Assembly (NCBI GenBank): GCA_025200525.1
Contig: CM045758.1
Span: 161,631,040 to 161,695,039, forward strand
Source of the DNA: Camellia lanceoleosa
Lineage: Eukaryota; Streptophyta; Magnoliopsida; Ericales; Theaceae
DNA length: 64,000 nucleotides
Direction of reading: 5' to 3'
The notes beneath the pieces are model-generated. The model did no database searches. It worked only from the letters and a program-made list of their open reading frames with translations, and was not told where the DNA came from. A program made the translations under genes and the position numbers. Each line of letters starts with the position of its first letter. The stretch's first letter is position 1. Below, in pieces: positions 1-11,146 of the stretch.

Positions 1-83
1 TATAAATAACTCCAAATCTTTTATACGAACACTTCTACAGGATCTATTACCTCTGCTAACCCTTCTGTTCAAACACCTTAGCC
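1..83. other. Unassigned flank left of truncated LTR A
   Basis: These bases do not match the corresponding part of the other LTR A copies. Similarity to the 3' LTR (7815-10139) begins abruptly near position 84, so this is either host DNA at a deletion breakpoint or the edge of another insertion that lies mostly outside the window. Confidence 0.5.
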
Positions 84-347
84 ATTTATGTTGAGTTTAG
101 ACCATGAAATTAACATGCATGCATGTTAGATCAAGTTTTGAAAGCAAATTCCATGTTTGAAGAGTTTTGAAAAGAATTCTACATGCATGTTGAACCTTGC
201 CATGTTAAGTTTGATTATGAGCATCTAAATTGTTATTCTAAGTTATTTGGTACATGTATGTTAGAATCATCATGTTTCCTCACTTGAATTCTTGTTTTGA
301 GAAGGAATTTTCTACATACATGGGGCCTCGGAACTCAAATTAGGCCA

Positions 348-455
348 AACATCATGGATCTTGAAGAAAAGAGTTGTATCCTAAAACTTCCATGCATGTA
401 TAACATCATGGATCTTGAAGAAAAGAGTTTTATGTTATACATGCATGGAAGTTTT
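348..455. repeat. 54-bp direct duplication containing a 24-bp perfect inverted repeat
   Basis: The phrase AACATCATGGATCTTGAAG occurs twice 54 bp apart (from 348 and from 402). Between and after the copies, 383-406 and 432-455 are perfect reverse complements (24-bp arms, 25-bp loop) centred on ATGCAT. The 3' LTR has only one copy of the direct repeat (around 8650) and no such hairpin, so the structure arose in this LTR copy. Confidence 0.85.
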
Positions 456-629
456 GGGCATAATTTTGGTAAATTCATGAGTTTTGAGCAAAAAGAGTTT
501 GTGAAAATCTTATGTTTATGTTTTGGAAAAGTTTTCAAGCTTTAAAGACAAGCCATGTATGAGTTTTGCCTTTGAATTTGCATTTGAAAGCTCAAAACTC
601 TATTTTGAAAACCCATAAAATTTGCAGCC

Positions 630-852
630 CGCTCACGCGATGGATTTACCGCTCAAGCGAACATTTCGAGCATCCAGTAGTTTTGTAATTTGTTATAGAC
701 CACTCGAGCGACCACTTTGTGGCTCGAGCAAACCCCTTGTTTATTGTTTGATCGCTCGAGCGTAGGAGTTGTGGCTCAAGTGTAGAATGAGGCCATCTAG
801 TACTTTTGCAAACAAAGTAGTCCACTCGAGCGATCAAAGGTTCACTCGAGCG
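630..852. repeat. Paired-palindrome cluster, LTR A (copy 1)
   Basis: CTCGAG or one-base variants lie at 632/652, 703/723, 755/775 and 825/845, each pair exactly 20 bp apart start to start. The best copies extend to CGCTCGAGCG or CACTCGAGCG. Pair starts are 71, 52 and 70 bp apart. Variants such as CTCAAG fit CpG decay. Function unknown. Confidence 0.85.
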
Positions 853-2049
853 GTTAGGCCATTTTCAGCATTTTTTTGAAAGACATTCGGTGTTCATATT
901 TTTTTCCCATCCTTTTCTAAGCATATTTAGGCATGGATTATGAGTCATTAAAGAGTAATAAGCTAAGAAATGACATGAGTAATTGAATTAGAAAATTTGA
1001 GACAAATCCGACAATGTGGTTCACGTGTACAAGTTATGAAAAATGGACTGAATAAGAAACCAATAAAAAGAAAGCTAAACCGTAATGGCCAAGTGCATGT
1101 GTAATGATAAGATATGTTTGTGTTATGTACTTTTGTGTTTGTAAGTCAACGTTCGAAGATTGATTGACCGTTTTCGAAAGCCCACTGTGAGTAATGTTAT
1201 TGTAAAGATATGTTCATATGAATTATGTTCCAAATGTGATTTGATAAGTTATAATTTATGAAATGATATTTGTTTACGTAAACAAATGTCCTGTGTTTGA
1301 AATCTATTATGGCATCCATAGATAGTCCCAAGTCATGGGGGACAGCATGTTAATGCGGGTCCATGACATATATGTGATTACGAGATCTCATTAGCCACTT
1401 GTCAAAGTGGTGATGTGTTTAATCGATATCCGGAACCGATCACTTTAGTCGGATGATGATGTTATGTGTTCTATGAGATATACCATTATTATGTTCGGAT
1501 ATGAGAATTGTTTCTGCTATGATCTATTTTATGAATATGATATGTTCAGAATTCGTTCACTAACTTCTTTACCTTAATGTTATTCACTGGGTTATAGTTC
1601 ACTATTTGTATATATATGTAGGTGAGCGAGTACAAGATCAAACCTGAGGACTTCTGTCTGACTTCGGTTTTGTCAAGCTAACCACCGTGCCTCACGTGGA
1701 GGTTCCTGAAAGTCAATGTGATCAAGATGTTTTGTGACCAAGTTTTAAGCTTTTAATGTCTTTTATTTATTTTGTATACAATGCTAAGTCCCATTTTGTT
1801 ATATCTACATTTGGTTGGCGTAAGGATGATGTTATGATATATGTATGTAAATGTTTAAAGTTTTCTATCTCACATAAGTCAGCACAGCTCATTGGACAAT
1901 TATATTTATGTATTTGCTTCATTAGCCCTTAATTTTGTTTAATCTGTTGAGGCCTTGGTAATCCGGGATTCTTGGCGGATCTGATGCTAAACCTACAAGG
2001 GCCGGTTATAATGCTAAACCTATAGGAGCGGGTTTGGGTCATGACAGAG

Positions 2050-2061
2050 TGGTATCAAAGC
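2050..2061 (+). other. Primer-binding site of element A (initiator Met tRNA)
   Basis: TGGTATCAAAGC lies three bases after the LTR end. It differs by one base from the common plant retrotransposon PBS TGGTATCAGAGC complementary to initiator methionine tRNA. It fixes the direction of element A as plus strand. Confidence 0.85.
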
Positions 2062-2348
2062 ACAAGTTGTACCACACACACGCGTCCATATGAGCTATAG
2101 GATGTCCTAGAAAAGAAATAGGGACATTGCATTGACATATGTAAGTGTGTGTAAATTTTTGTGAACATATCTGAAATGGAAATGAAAACTATGAGCATGA
2201 ACGAGAAGGTTATGTGTAAGAACGAGTAATTTGATTTCAATATTGAATATGAAATTTATATGAACATGAACATATGAATATGCAAGTTATGTAATTTGTA
2301 ACAACTGTTTGCTTGTGTTTACTATTGTCTCTGTTTACCTATATACAA

Positions 2349-3458
2349 ATGGAAAGGACAAGTAACGTGGACGAATCTGGATCTCTTGATGCTGGAATTA
2401 ACCGGCTAGAGAGAATGGTTGAAGCCTTAAGAATGTATGAGACAACAACAAAGGCAAATACCAGTTATCTTGATATGATAACTCTAACACAGAAATATAA
2501 TAAGATGAAGCTACAGGAATTTCTGGGGGGTATTGAACCGTTGAAAGCCAAGGCATGGGTTTTAGAAACTAAGAAAATATTTGAAGTATTTCCGTGTACT
2601 GAGACACAGAAAGTTTGTTGGCAACATTCACACTTGAAGAAGAAGCTAGGAGATGGTGGATGTTAGTACGGAATTATAATGAGGGTATGACATTGGTTAG
2701 ATTTAAATAACTCTTCTATGAAAAATATTTTCCCCAATGCATCCGAGATAGAAAGGTATTCGAGTTTGAACAACTTAAGCAGGGTGACACGACCGTGTAC
2801 TGAACTAGCCCGATATGCACCATACATGATAGACACTGACTACAAAAAGGCTAGAAAATTTGAAAGTGGGCTTGACTTAGATGTGTTTGACCGAGTTAGT
2901 GTATTAAAATTGTCAAAGTATTTTAACATTCTTGATAGAGCCTTGATGTCTGAGGCAAACATAGCAACCTTGAAAATATCAAAGCCATCATCATCAACTG
3001 AATGAGAGAGTAAGAAACAAAAGAAACAAAGAGTTGAACTGACCAATAACTCAATGGCCTCCGTGAATGAAAAATCTAAGGCAAGAACTTTTGACAATGT
3101 AAGTCGGGGAACTAATGTGAACAATAATATACCTCTCTATCGAGAATGTGGGAAACAACATTGGGGCATTTGTCGCCGCCTATCTGGAGCATGTTTTAAA
3201 TGCGAAAATGGGGGACACTTGGCTAAATCTTGCCTACAGACTCATCCGAACAACAATAGGCATAATGCTAGTATGACTGATTATGTTCCTGTACTTAGAA
3301 CAAATACAATTTCTATTCAGGAGAAGACCAATCTTAGGCAAGGAATGGTTTATACCCTAGTTCCAGAAAATGCTGGAAATACTGAAACAACTAACGCTGT
3401 TACTATTTTCATTATGTGCAAAATGGACGAGTGGAAATTGATTTGGGAATTCGTGTAA
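2349..3458 (+). pseudogene. Broken gag of gypsy-type element A
   Basis: The likely start is ATG 2349, inside a longer open frame. Three frames are needed to follow the protein: 2349-2666 (N-terminal gag with the EFLGG...PLKAKAWV stretch), 2718-3005 (LARYAPYMIDTDYKKARKFE stretch typical of Ty3/gypsy gag) and 3054-3458, which has a CCHC zinc knuckle (CFKCENGGHLAKSC) at about residues 47-60. The first frame is lost by a shift near 2625, where a gag-like reading (EEARRWWMLVRNYNEG) continues in another frame. The last frame ends in a linker like that preceding gypsy protease (VYTLVPENA), but no protease DTG motif follows. Gag normally packages the element RNA into virus-like particles; this copy cannot make an intact protein. 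Family assignment is by motif, not database search. Confidence 0.8.
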
Positions 3459-5280
3459 CTTTTGGCATGAAATGAATTGTTAATATGTTGATTGAACTAA
3501 CTGAATTATTAGAATCATGAACCTATGCTTCATGCCTTAATTTTTATTGATGTGTGAAATTTTATTAGAACTAATGGGATAGAAGTCTAATTATTGAACA
3601 TTTTTGAAACTCTACGGATTTGACAAATTACCTATGCTATGGAAAATGTTTGGACTTACATATATATATATATATACCTTTGCTTGGGATGTAAATTGAT
3701 TCGAACTCGACACACTCTTTTTATCTACTGCATTTGTATCTAGACTGAGTAGACTTATGAATCATTGCCTTAACTATCATATCTGGGGGAAACTATTTTG
3801 TGTCCATCTGTACATCGCACTTGTGAATCCGTATTGGGAATATTATTAAAGTCTAGACATGCATATATATAACTACACCTTTGCTCGGAATGATTTGTCA
3901 TGTTATTTGTTTTATTAACTAGACCATTGGGACTATAACTTTGTGATTGTGTAACTTGTTTGAACACCCCAGATACTAAACCTACGCTATAGTGACTATA
4001 TGACTAATTTGGAACTTTTGCATAACAACTCATAATTATTTGCCACCAAGGAGCCTTGTATGATGCATCACCATATACCTACCTAAAAGATTTATTTGAG
4101 AACTGTTATATTGATATAAACAACTGCAAGCCTGTGCACCTACATGTGAACTTATTTGGAGAATACCACATTGTATATGACCTAAAACACTTCGATATGA
4201 ACTATTATGATACATGACTCTTATGTGATTTTGAGAACTGATGAATTTAGAACAACTGTGAAACTATTGATTATGTACCTAAGCGAATGGAGTATGAACT
4301 ATAGAACCAAATGTACTTCATTTAAAAATGATGGGTATAGAAGATTTATCTAATCTGATCTGATAGAACTTGGGTTTGATAAGACCTTTGTTTGGACTGA
4401 TAGAACTTTTGTTTGATTACACACTCTGAACTTTTGTTTAAATCTGATCGGATGGAACCTTCATCTGATATGATCTGATAGGACCTTCATTTGATTTGAT
4501 CTGATGAGACCTTTATGTAATTTGAGAACCATTATCTGATTGATTATGTTTATGGGGGATTATGAATTGCTTATGATCGAATGACGGGGTTGTGTTGCTA
4601 AGGAAACTAATCGACAGAGAACTTGAATTAATTTTGAACACCTACGAAGAATGTGAACTGTCAATAACAGACTATGTGATTATAAACAGCTTTTAACCAT
4701 AAGCCTATAACTGATTGGGAACACACATGAATGGGATTATAGGATTTGGTAATTTATGCTCTGGGAATATGGGAATACTGTATGTATGACACATGATTAA
4801 TTGCTCCGGTATTACCGTTACTACCATGAGATTGTTTGATTTAGAGAATGGTCGCTTTTGTGTTACTATACTTAGAATTTGATGTTATGGGATTTGTTGA
4901 CAGCAGACTAGTTTGATTGTAAACCCTTGCTACTTGGAAGTGTGTGAAATTAGTATGTTCTTTGAATGACTGCTTCTGTATTAACAATTAATACAATTGA
5001 ATCTGTGGAAACTGAGGTTGATGAACAGTATGTGAATGATTACTTCAGAATTGCGTTCACTGTTATAGGGTTAATACATGAATTTGCCTTGTATACCTGA
5101 TAACTTCTGAATGACTTTGAAGGGATTACCGAATCGAATACCGAATTGAACAATGAACTGTTGAATGACTGGAAAAAGAAATCAAGTCTATGTAACAAGC
5201 TGAATATGAAGGAAACCACTTACGAAAAGGGAAAACAGTGTAAACCTAAGACATCTGATCTACATCAGATATACATATGT
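3459..5280 (+). other. Non-coding interior of element A, no pol recognisable
   Basis: About 1.8 kb without any reading frame resembling protease, reverse transcriptase, RNase H or integrase. It contains an AT dinucleotide run near 3659-3676 and a degenerate repeat at about 4345-4525. Together with 7772-7814 the native interior is only about 3.3 kb, too short for a normal gypsy gag-pol, so element A looks like a gag-bearing non-autonomous element or one that lost pol before spreading. Confidence 0.6.
4345..4525. repeat. Degenerate short tandem repeat in element A interior
   Basis: Phrases of the form TCTGATCTGATAGAACCTT followed by TTTGATT recur about five times with substitutions (unit roughly 35 bp). 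It may be a decayed minisatellite in the interior of the element. Confidence 0.5.
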
Positions 5281-5929
5281 TGTCACAATCCAAACCCACC
5301 CTTATGGGTTTAGTATCGTAACCAGCCAGTAATCCTAGGATTACCCAAGGCCTCTGAACAAACAAATAATGTACTAGGGCTAGCAGAAGCAAATACAAAC
5401 ATATAAGTCCATAGAGCTGTGTTGACATACATGGGACTAAAATTTAAAACTTAATTTATATAATTAAGACGTCATACCCACGTCATCATTCGTAAATACA
5501 GACCAACAAAAGGCTTGTTCAAACTTAACAAAAGAAATATAAAACGATCTTTAAAATGATTCACAAAGCTTGACCACTGCAAAACGGGAATCTCCTCGGG
5601 AGGCACTATGGCTGGCTGACAAAACAAAACTCCAGGCCATCAACTCAGAGCCTGGTCACGCACCTAGTCACACGCATGGTCACCTACATACATAATAGTA
5701 CAGTGAGCTAGAGCCTAGTGAATAACAATAGAGTAAGGGATTTATGAATGATGTCCAAACAGTTTCAAAATCAAAGTTCATCTCAAAACAGATTCAAATT
5801 CATATACGTAACCAGTAGTCATGAGTAATTATATGTGGTACATCCATTAGCTAGCATATCATCTTGGTCCTGGGACCCATATGCATAGTCGGTACCAACA
5901 ATCACAAAGGTCCATATCTTGTGCACAAG

Positions 5930-6095
5930 TAGCCATGGTATTGTTTCTCCCAGGCAAGGGCCATGTATAAACCACGGTATTGTTTCCCTCGGGTAAGGGC
6001 TATATGATCATAAGCCATGGTGTTGTTTCCCCCGGACGAGGGCCATATAAACATATGTCACGGTATTGTTTCCCCCGGGTGAGAGCCAAGTGAAC
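5930..6095. repeat. Tandem repeat, about 42-bp unit, in solo LTR A
   Basis: Four imperfect units share CATGGTATTGTTTCCCCCGG followed by a GGGCCAT-like end. The same place in the LTR copy at 25422-27983 holds a different tandem repeat (about 26050-26255). Confidence 0.8.
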
Positions 6096-6489
6096 TAAGG
6101 ATGCCACAAATATATTTCATAAAATTGGGCATTCATTCACTATTCATAACATAGCATTTCATAATACAGTTCATATCTTATCATTTTGAAAATACTTATA
6201 ATCAAACATAGCTTTATAGAGTTGTTACTCACAAGTAACTCTAATAGCAGAAGGGTCAGAACTGTCGGATCAACAATCTATGGTGCGTGACCTATACAAA
6301 CACATAATGGATACACACTAAAACACTTGCTCGAAAAATACTAAACTCGTTCCTTTTCTATGTTGGTGTGTTTCCAATCTTTATCCTCATTATTATGTCT
6401 TAATTAGGGTTTAGGAATGCCTAAGATGTGTTGAGGATGCCAAAATGTACTTCAAAACACTTAGTCAAATTTTCAAAAATAGGACAGTC

Positions 6490-6750
6490 CGCTCGAGCGC
6501 AACTTCGATCACTTGAGCGAGTTGCAAAGTCTGCAAAAGTACTGGTTGCATGATTTTTACACTCGACGGTCGCTCGAGCCAAAGACACAGTCTTCGCTCG
6601 AGCGCAACTTCAGTCACTCAAGTGGTCTGTAAAACTTTGTAAACTTCTATGAGCATGAATTTTACACTCAAGCTTAGACTTCTTCGCTCGAGTAAAAGCA
6701 CAAAACAAAGGGTGGTCACTCGAGCGCAACTTCTGTCGCTCGAGCGGAGA
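6490..6750. repeat. Paired-palindrome cluster, LTR A (copy 2)
   Basis: CTCGAG-type hexamers at 6492/6512, 6597/6617, 6667/6687 and 6719/6739 are all exactly 20 bp apart; additional singles lie at 6562 and 6573. Pair intervals 6597-6667-6719 are 70 and 52 bp, the same alternation as in the other copies. Confidence 0.85.
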
Positions 6751-7324
6751 AGTAGAATTCTAGAATTTCCAGATTACACTCCCAACTTCGAAACTCAATT
6801 CTAAGGCAACAAAACATGTTCCTTTGGGCCAAAACTTAAGGAAATACTTGTATACTCATAGAGCTTCATGATTTGAAAGCAATTTCGCAAAATCAAAGCC
6901 CAAAAGCGTGCCAATTATACAAAACCAAACTTGAAACTTTCAAAACATAGCATACATGAATTGTTATGAACTCAAACCTTCCAAAACATTATCAATTGAG
7001 GTCCAATGGTGAGAGATGTTAAGAATTCTTAAAACCATGCTAGAATTACCACATACATGAGAGAAATCTTTGAAAACAACTTCAAAACTCCATGAAATAC
7101 ACATGCATGCATGGTTAACTCTTATTTCTTACTTTCTTAGTTCAATTCATGCATCCCATACCTTAATTCCCTTGAATGCATACATTAACCAACTAAATTA
7201 CAAAACTAGAGGCTTGAATTCTTACCTTAGATGCTTAATTGAGCTCTAGTTGGCTAATTGTTTGAGTTTCCAAGTCAAATCCTTCAAGTCTCTACAATGT
7301 TCAAGTTTTGAACTCAATTTTCCT

Positions 7325-7326
<2 letters not shown>

Positions 7327-7371
<45 letters not shown>

Positions 7372-7372
7372 T
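7327..7372. repeat. (CT)n(CA)n microsatellite
   Basis: An uninterrupted CT run is followed by a CA run inside the solo LTR A. A longer CT run sits at a comparable place in the copy at 17551-20364. Confidence 0.95.
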
Positions 7373-7802
7373 TTGAGGCTCAAACTGATGAAGATGAGAT
7401 GATTCTAAAATATTGTATAAGCCTTATATAGGTTTGATTATGGAGCTTAATTAAACTAAGTTAGAGTTAATCAATTGGCATTATTTTATTTTAATTAATG
7501 CATTCTGAATCGGATTTCAATTAAACCCGCCAAAATTTTCTAAAAATTCTAAATAACACATATACTTAGTCAATTTCGTGATCGGATGCTGATAAGGCCT
7601 TCAATTCGCACACCGAAATAGAAATACAATCAGATAGTCCTACGTCAAACAGATATAAATGCAAATAACATATAGCACATGCAATTAACATAGTATTTCA
7701 TTTTAATTACTTATTAGGCCTTCTTAAACAAATATTATAAGCTAATCACAGGTCGGGGTTGTTATATATGTGGCAACTCAAGTTTGGATGACCAAACTTT
7801 TT

Positions 7803-7814
7803 AAGGTGGGAGGC
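7803..7814 (+). other. Polypurine tract of element A
   Basis: AAGGTGGGAGGC lies directly before the start of the 3' LTR. Such a purine run primes plus-strand DNA synthesis in LTR retrotransposons and marks the interior/LTR boundary. Confidence 0.65.
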
Positions 7815-10139
7815 AGTAATAACCTGATCTGTAATTAACTACTAATCCGTAATTAAAAATGCTAACTAAGTGTATAGAATGGAATTATGTGCTAATTGTG
7901 TATTTTGTCTTCTATTTGGTTTCTATCTGTTACTCGTAAAAATATCTATATGGAATTCTGCTTTGATCTACAAATTGAAAGCCTTATTGGCCTCAAAATG
8001 TAAATTGGTTACATCAATATGTTATTCAGAATTTTTAGAATCATATAGAAAATTTTATTAAAAACTGATTCAGTTTACTTAATTAAGTTGTGTTTGGTTA
8101 GCCAAATGTTTTAATTATTGTGTTAAGCCACTATAACTATATAAACATGAGCCTTGAGCTCATATGAGCTCATCTTTGCCTATTGTTGAGCTCATCTTTG
8201 CCTTAAGAGAATTTGGAGACTCTAAGTAAGAATTCAACTCCTAAATTGTGAACTTAAGTCATCAAACATGAGAATACATTAAGACTTTAAATGCATATTA
8301 TGAGCTTAAAATGAAGAATTGAGTTGTAATTCATACATGCATGCATATATGAGTGTTAAATCATCATTTTGATCATGAGCTTTATCATTTATGTTGATTT
8401 TAGACCATGAAATTAACATGCATGCATGCTAGATCAAGTTTTGAAAACAAATTCCATGTTTGAAGAGTTTTGAAAAGAATTCTACGTACGTGTTGAACCT
8501 TGCCATGTTATGTTTGATTATGAGCATATAAATTGTTATTGTAAGTTATTTGATACATGCATGTTAGAATCATCATGTTTCATCACTTGAATTCATGTTT
8601 TGAGAAGGAATTTTCTACATGCATGGGGCCTTGGAACTCAAATTAGGCCAAACATCATGGATCTTGAATAAAAGAGTTATATGTTATATATGCATGGAAT
8701 TTTTGCGCATAATTTTGGTAAATTCTTGAGTTTTAAGCAAAAAGAGTTTGTAAAAATCATATGTTTATGTTTTGGAAAAGTTTTCAAGTTTTAAAGAGAA
8801 GCCATGTATGAGTTTTTCCTTTGAATTTGCATTTGGAAGAGCGACGGATTTACCGCTCAAACGAATATTTCGAGCATCTAGTAGTTTTGCAGTTTATTAC
8901 AGACCGCTCGAGAGACCACTTGGTGGCTCGCGCGAACCCCTTGTTAATTGTTTGACTGCTCAAGCATAGGAGTTGTGGCTCGAGCGTAGAATGAGGCCAT
9001 CTAGTACTTTTGCAGACAGAACAATCCACTCAAGCGACTGAAGGTGCATTTGAGCAGTCCGACCATTTTTAGCATATTTTTTGAAAAACATTCGGAGTTC
9101 ATATTTTGTTCCCATCCTTTTCTGAGCATATTTAAGCATGGATTACAGGTCATTAAAGAGTAATAAGCTAAGAAATGACTTGAGTAATTGAATTAGAAAA
9201 TTTGAGACAAATCCGAGAATGTGGTTCGCGTGTAAAAGTTATGAGAAATGGACTGAATAAGAAACCAATGTAAAGAAAGCTAAGTCGTAATGGCCAAATG
9301 CATGTGTATGGTAAGATATGTTCGTGTTATGTACTTTTGTGTTTGTAGGTCAACATTCAAAGATTGATTGAATGTTTTCAGAAGCCCACTATGAATGAAT
9401 GTCCTATGTTTGAAATTTATTATGGCATCCATAGATAGTCCCAAGTCATGGGGGACGGCATGTTAATGCGGGTCTATGACATATATGTGATTACGAGATC
9501 TCGTTAGCCACTTGTCAAAGTGGTGATGTGTTTAATTGGTATCCGGAACTGATTACTCTAGTTAGATGACGATGTGATGTGTTCTGTGGGATGTACCATT
9601 ATTATATTCGGATATGAAAATTGTTTTTACTATGATTTGTTTTATGCATATGATATGTTCGGAATTCGTTCACTAACCTCTTAACCTTAATGTCATTCAT
9701 TGGGTTATAGCTCACTGCTTGTATATATATGTAGATGAGCGAGTGCAAGATCATGCTTGAGGGCTTCTGTCTGACTTCTGTTTTGTCAAGCCAACCACCG
9801 TGCCTCACGTGGAGGTTCCTGAAAGTCAATGTAATCAAGATGTTTTGTGACCAAGTTTTCAGCTCTTAATGTCTTTTGTTTATTTTTTATACAGGGCAAA
9901 GTCCCTTTTTGTTGTATCTGCATTTGGTTGGCATAATGATGATGTTATGATATATGTATGTAGATGTTTAAAGTTTTCTGTCTCACATAAGTCAACACAG
10001 CTTATTAGACAATTATATTTATGTATTTGCTTCTGCTAGTCCCTTAATTTTGTTTAATATATTCAGAGGCCTTTAGTAATCCCAGGATTACTGGCTGGTT
10101 ACGATGCTAAACCTATAGGGGCGGTTTTGGGTCGTGACA
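7815..10139 (+). repeat. 3' LTR of gypsy-type element A
   Basis: Parallel to 84-2046 from position 8386 and ends GGGTCGTGACA at 10139. The left edge is set by the polypurine tract; the first bases (AGTAATAACC) look like a decayed TGTAACAACC. It contains a paired-palindrome cluster at 8838-9060. The end lies only 14 bp from the target duplication of copia-1. Confidence 0.82.
8838..9060. repeat. Paired-palindrome cluster, LTR A (copy 3)
   Basis: Pairs at 8907/8927, 8959/8979 and 9029/9049 are 20 bp apart, with pair intervals of 52 and 70 bp. The first pair is half lost (CTCAAA at 8856 without a clear partner). Many hexamers are CTCAAG or CTCGCG variants. Confidence 0.8.
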
Positions 10140-10158
10140 CAAACAATGCTTCTCTTCT

Positions 10159-11146
10159 TGTTGGACAATCTTCATTGTATTAAAAATTAAAACTAAATTT
10201 TCTGTTTGTGTACTCAACAACAAAACATAACACATAATTAAATAAATTAAAAGAAAGATTTTCTAGAATCTGTTTAATTACATAAACAAAACAGAAATTG
10301 GAAATAGAGTAAAAGGAAGGAAACAAAATAAGAACAAAAAAATACTTACAGAAAATATTTTCTGAGAATGATCAAGTCCAGTGTTTTACACTATCTCCTT
10401 AAGACAGATTCATCCTCTTTCGGGTGCTAACAGATTATGGACGTCTATCTCCTAGGATGAAATAATCTATAACGAACAATAGCAGCACTGCAAACTTTCG
10501 CATAACGAACACACTCTGTGTCTATATTCTCTCTCAAGGAAAAGAAATGCAAAAATATGCAGGAACTTTGAGAATGAAGAACGAAAATCTGAATGGAAAA
10601 TCCAAATGAGGGACTGTCTATTTATAGATGAACTGGTGGCTTTCCAAAATAGACTTCAACAGTTAACAAACCTGTTCAGACAGATTTGAACAGGTAAAGT
10701 ACCTGTTCGAGTTAAATTTGAACAGATAATAAACCTGTTCAATTGAAGAAAAATTTGGTGTGCTGGGCCAAACTGCCAGCGTTTCAATACGTTGGGGTCA
10801 TTTTGGAATTAAGTTTGAATTTCAAACCAAAATTCAAATTCTAAACGGTAAGAATTTAATTTTAGAAAAAATAAAATTCAAATGTTTTGGCCTAAAAAGA
10901 TAAACAGTTGGTCGAACAAGCCTAACCCAACCTCACACCATGCGGGCACACGCACCCAAGCCCAGCCCAACCCGTCCGACCAGACAGAAAATGGACGCTG
11001 GCGATGCATGCATGTGTGTTTGTTTTGGGTCCAATGGGTTTGGCCTACTTTACCCATAACCTCACCCTTTCACAAAATTTGGGTACCCTTTGGGGCCCTC
11101 TCCAAGTTGTGAACCCAAGGCTTATAAACTTATACAATGTTAGCCC
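10159..11146 (-). repeat. Copia-1 3' LTR, left part
   Basis: Matches 33469-34359 plus 35304-35365 of the 5' LTR. The LTR is interrupted after ...AATGTTAGCCC by element B and resumes at 23350 with TGCCTAGCC; the uninterrupted 5' LTR reads ATGTTAGCCTAGCC at about 35363-35376, which gives the empty site. Confidence 0.88.

Larger units (their letters stand above)
84..2046 (+). repeat. 5' LTR of gypsy-type element A, truncated at its 5' end
   Basis: From about position 84 this stretch runs parallel to 8386-10139 with substitutions and small indels, and ends in GGGTCATGACA directly before a primer-binding site, as a 5' LTR should. About 570 bp present at the start of the 3' LTR (7815-8385) are missing here. 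It contains the paired-palindrome cluster at 632-850 and a private hairpin at 383-455. The junk reading frames in it come from the CTCGAG palindromes and are not genes. Confidence 0.85.
5281..7766 (-). mobile_element. Solo LTR A inserted in reverse in element A
   Basis: Begins TGTCACAATCC and ends GGTCGGGGTTGTTATA, the reverse complement of an LTR A running TGTAACAACCCCGACC to GGGTCGTGACA (terminal base changed). It is flanked by perfect 5-bp duplications TATGT at 5276-5280 and 7767-7771. No interior or second LTR accompanies it, so it is a solo LTR left by LTR-LTR recombination. It carries a 4-unit tandem repeat (5930-6095), a paired-palindrome cluster (6490-6750) and a CT/CA microsatellite (7327-7372). 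Confidence 0.88.

Noticed and set aside
630..852. Palindrome clusters as CRISPR arrays
   Set aside because: Repeats are about 10 bp palindromes in pairs, spacers are not unique sequences of constant length, and the context is a plant LTR without cas genes.
3459..5280. Hidden pol of element A
   Set aside because: I looked for RT (YxDD, LPQGF/MPFG), RNase H and integrase motifs on the plus strand and saw none; a translated profile search would be decisive.
8772..8969. Open frames with repeated LERPL/LERR words in LTR clusters (also 22937-23176, 26740-27063, 29410-29685)
   Set aside because: The words are translations of CTCGAGCG palindromes in non-coding LTR; the frames are short, differ between copies and appear on both strands.
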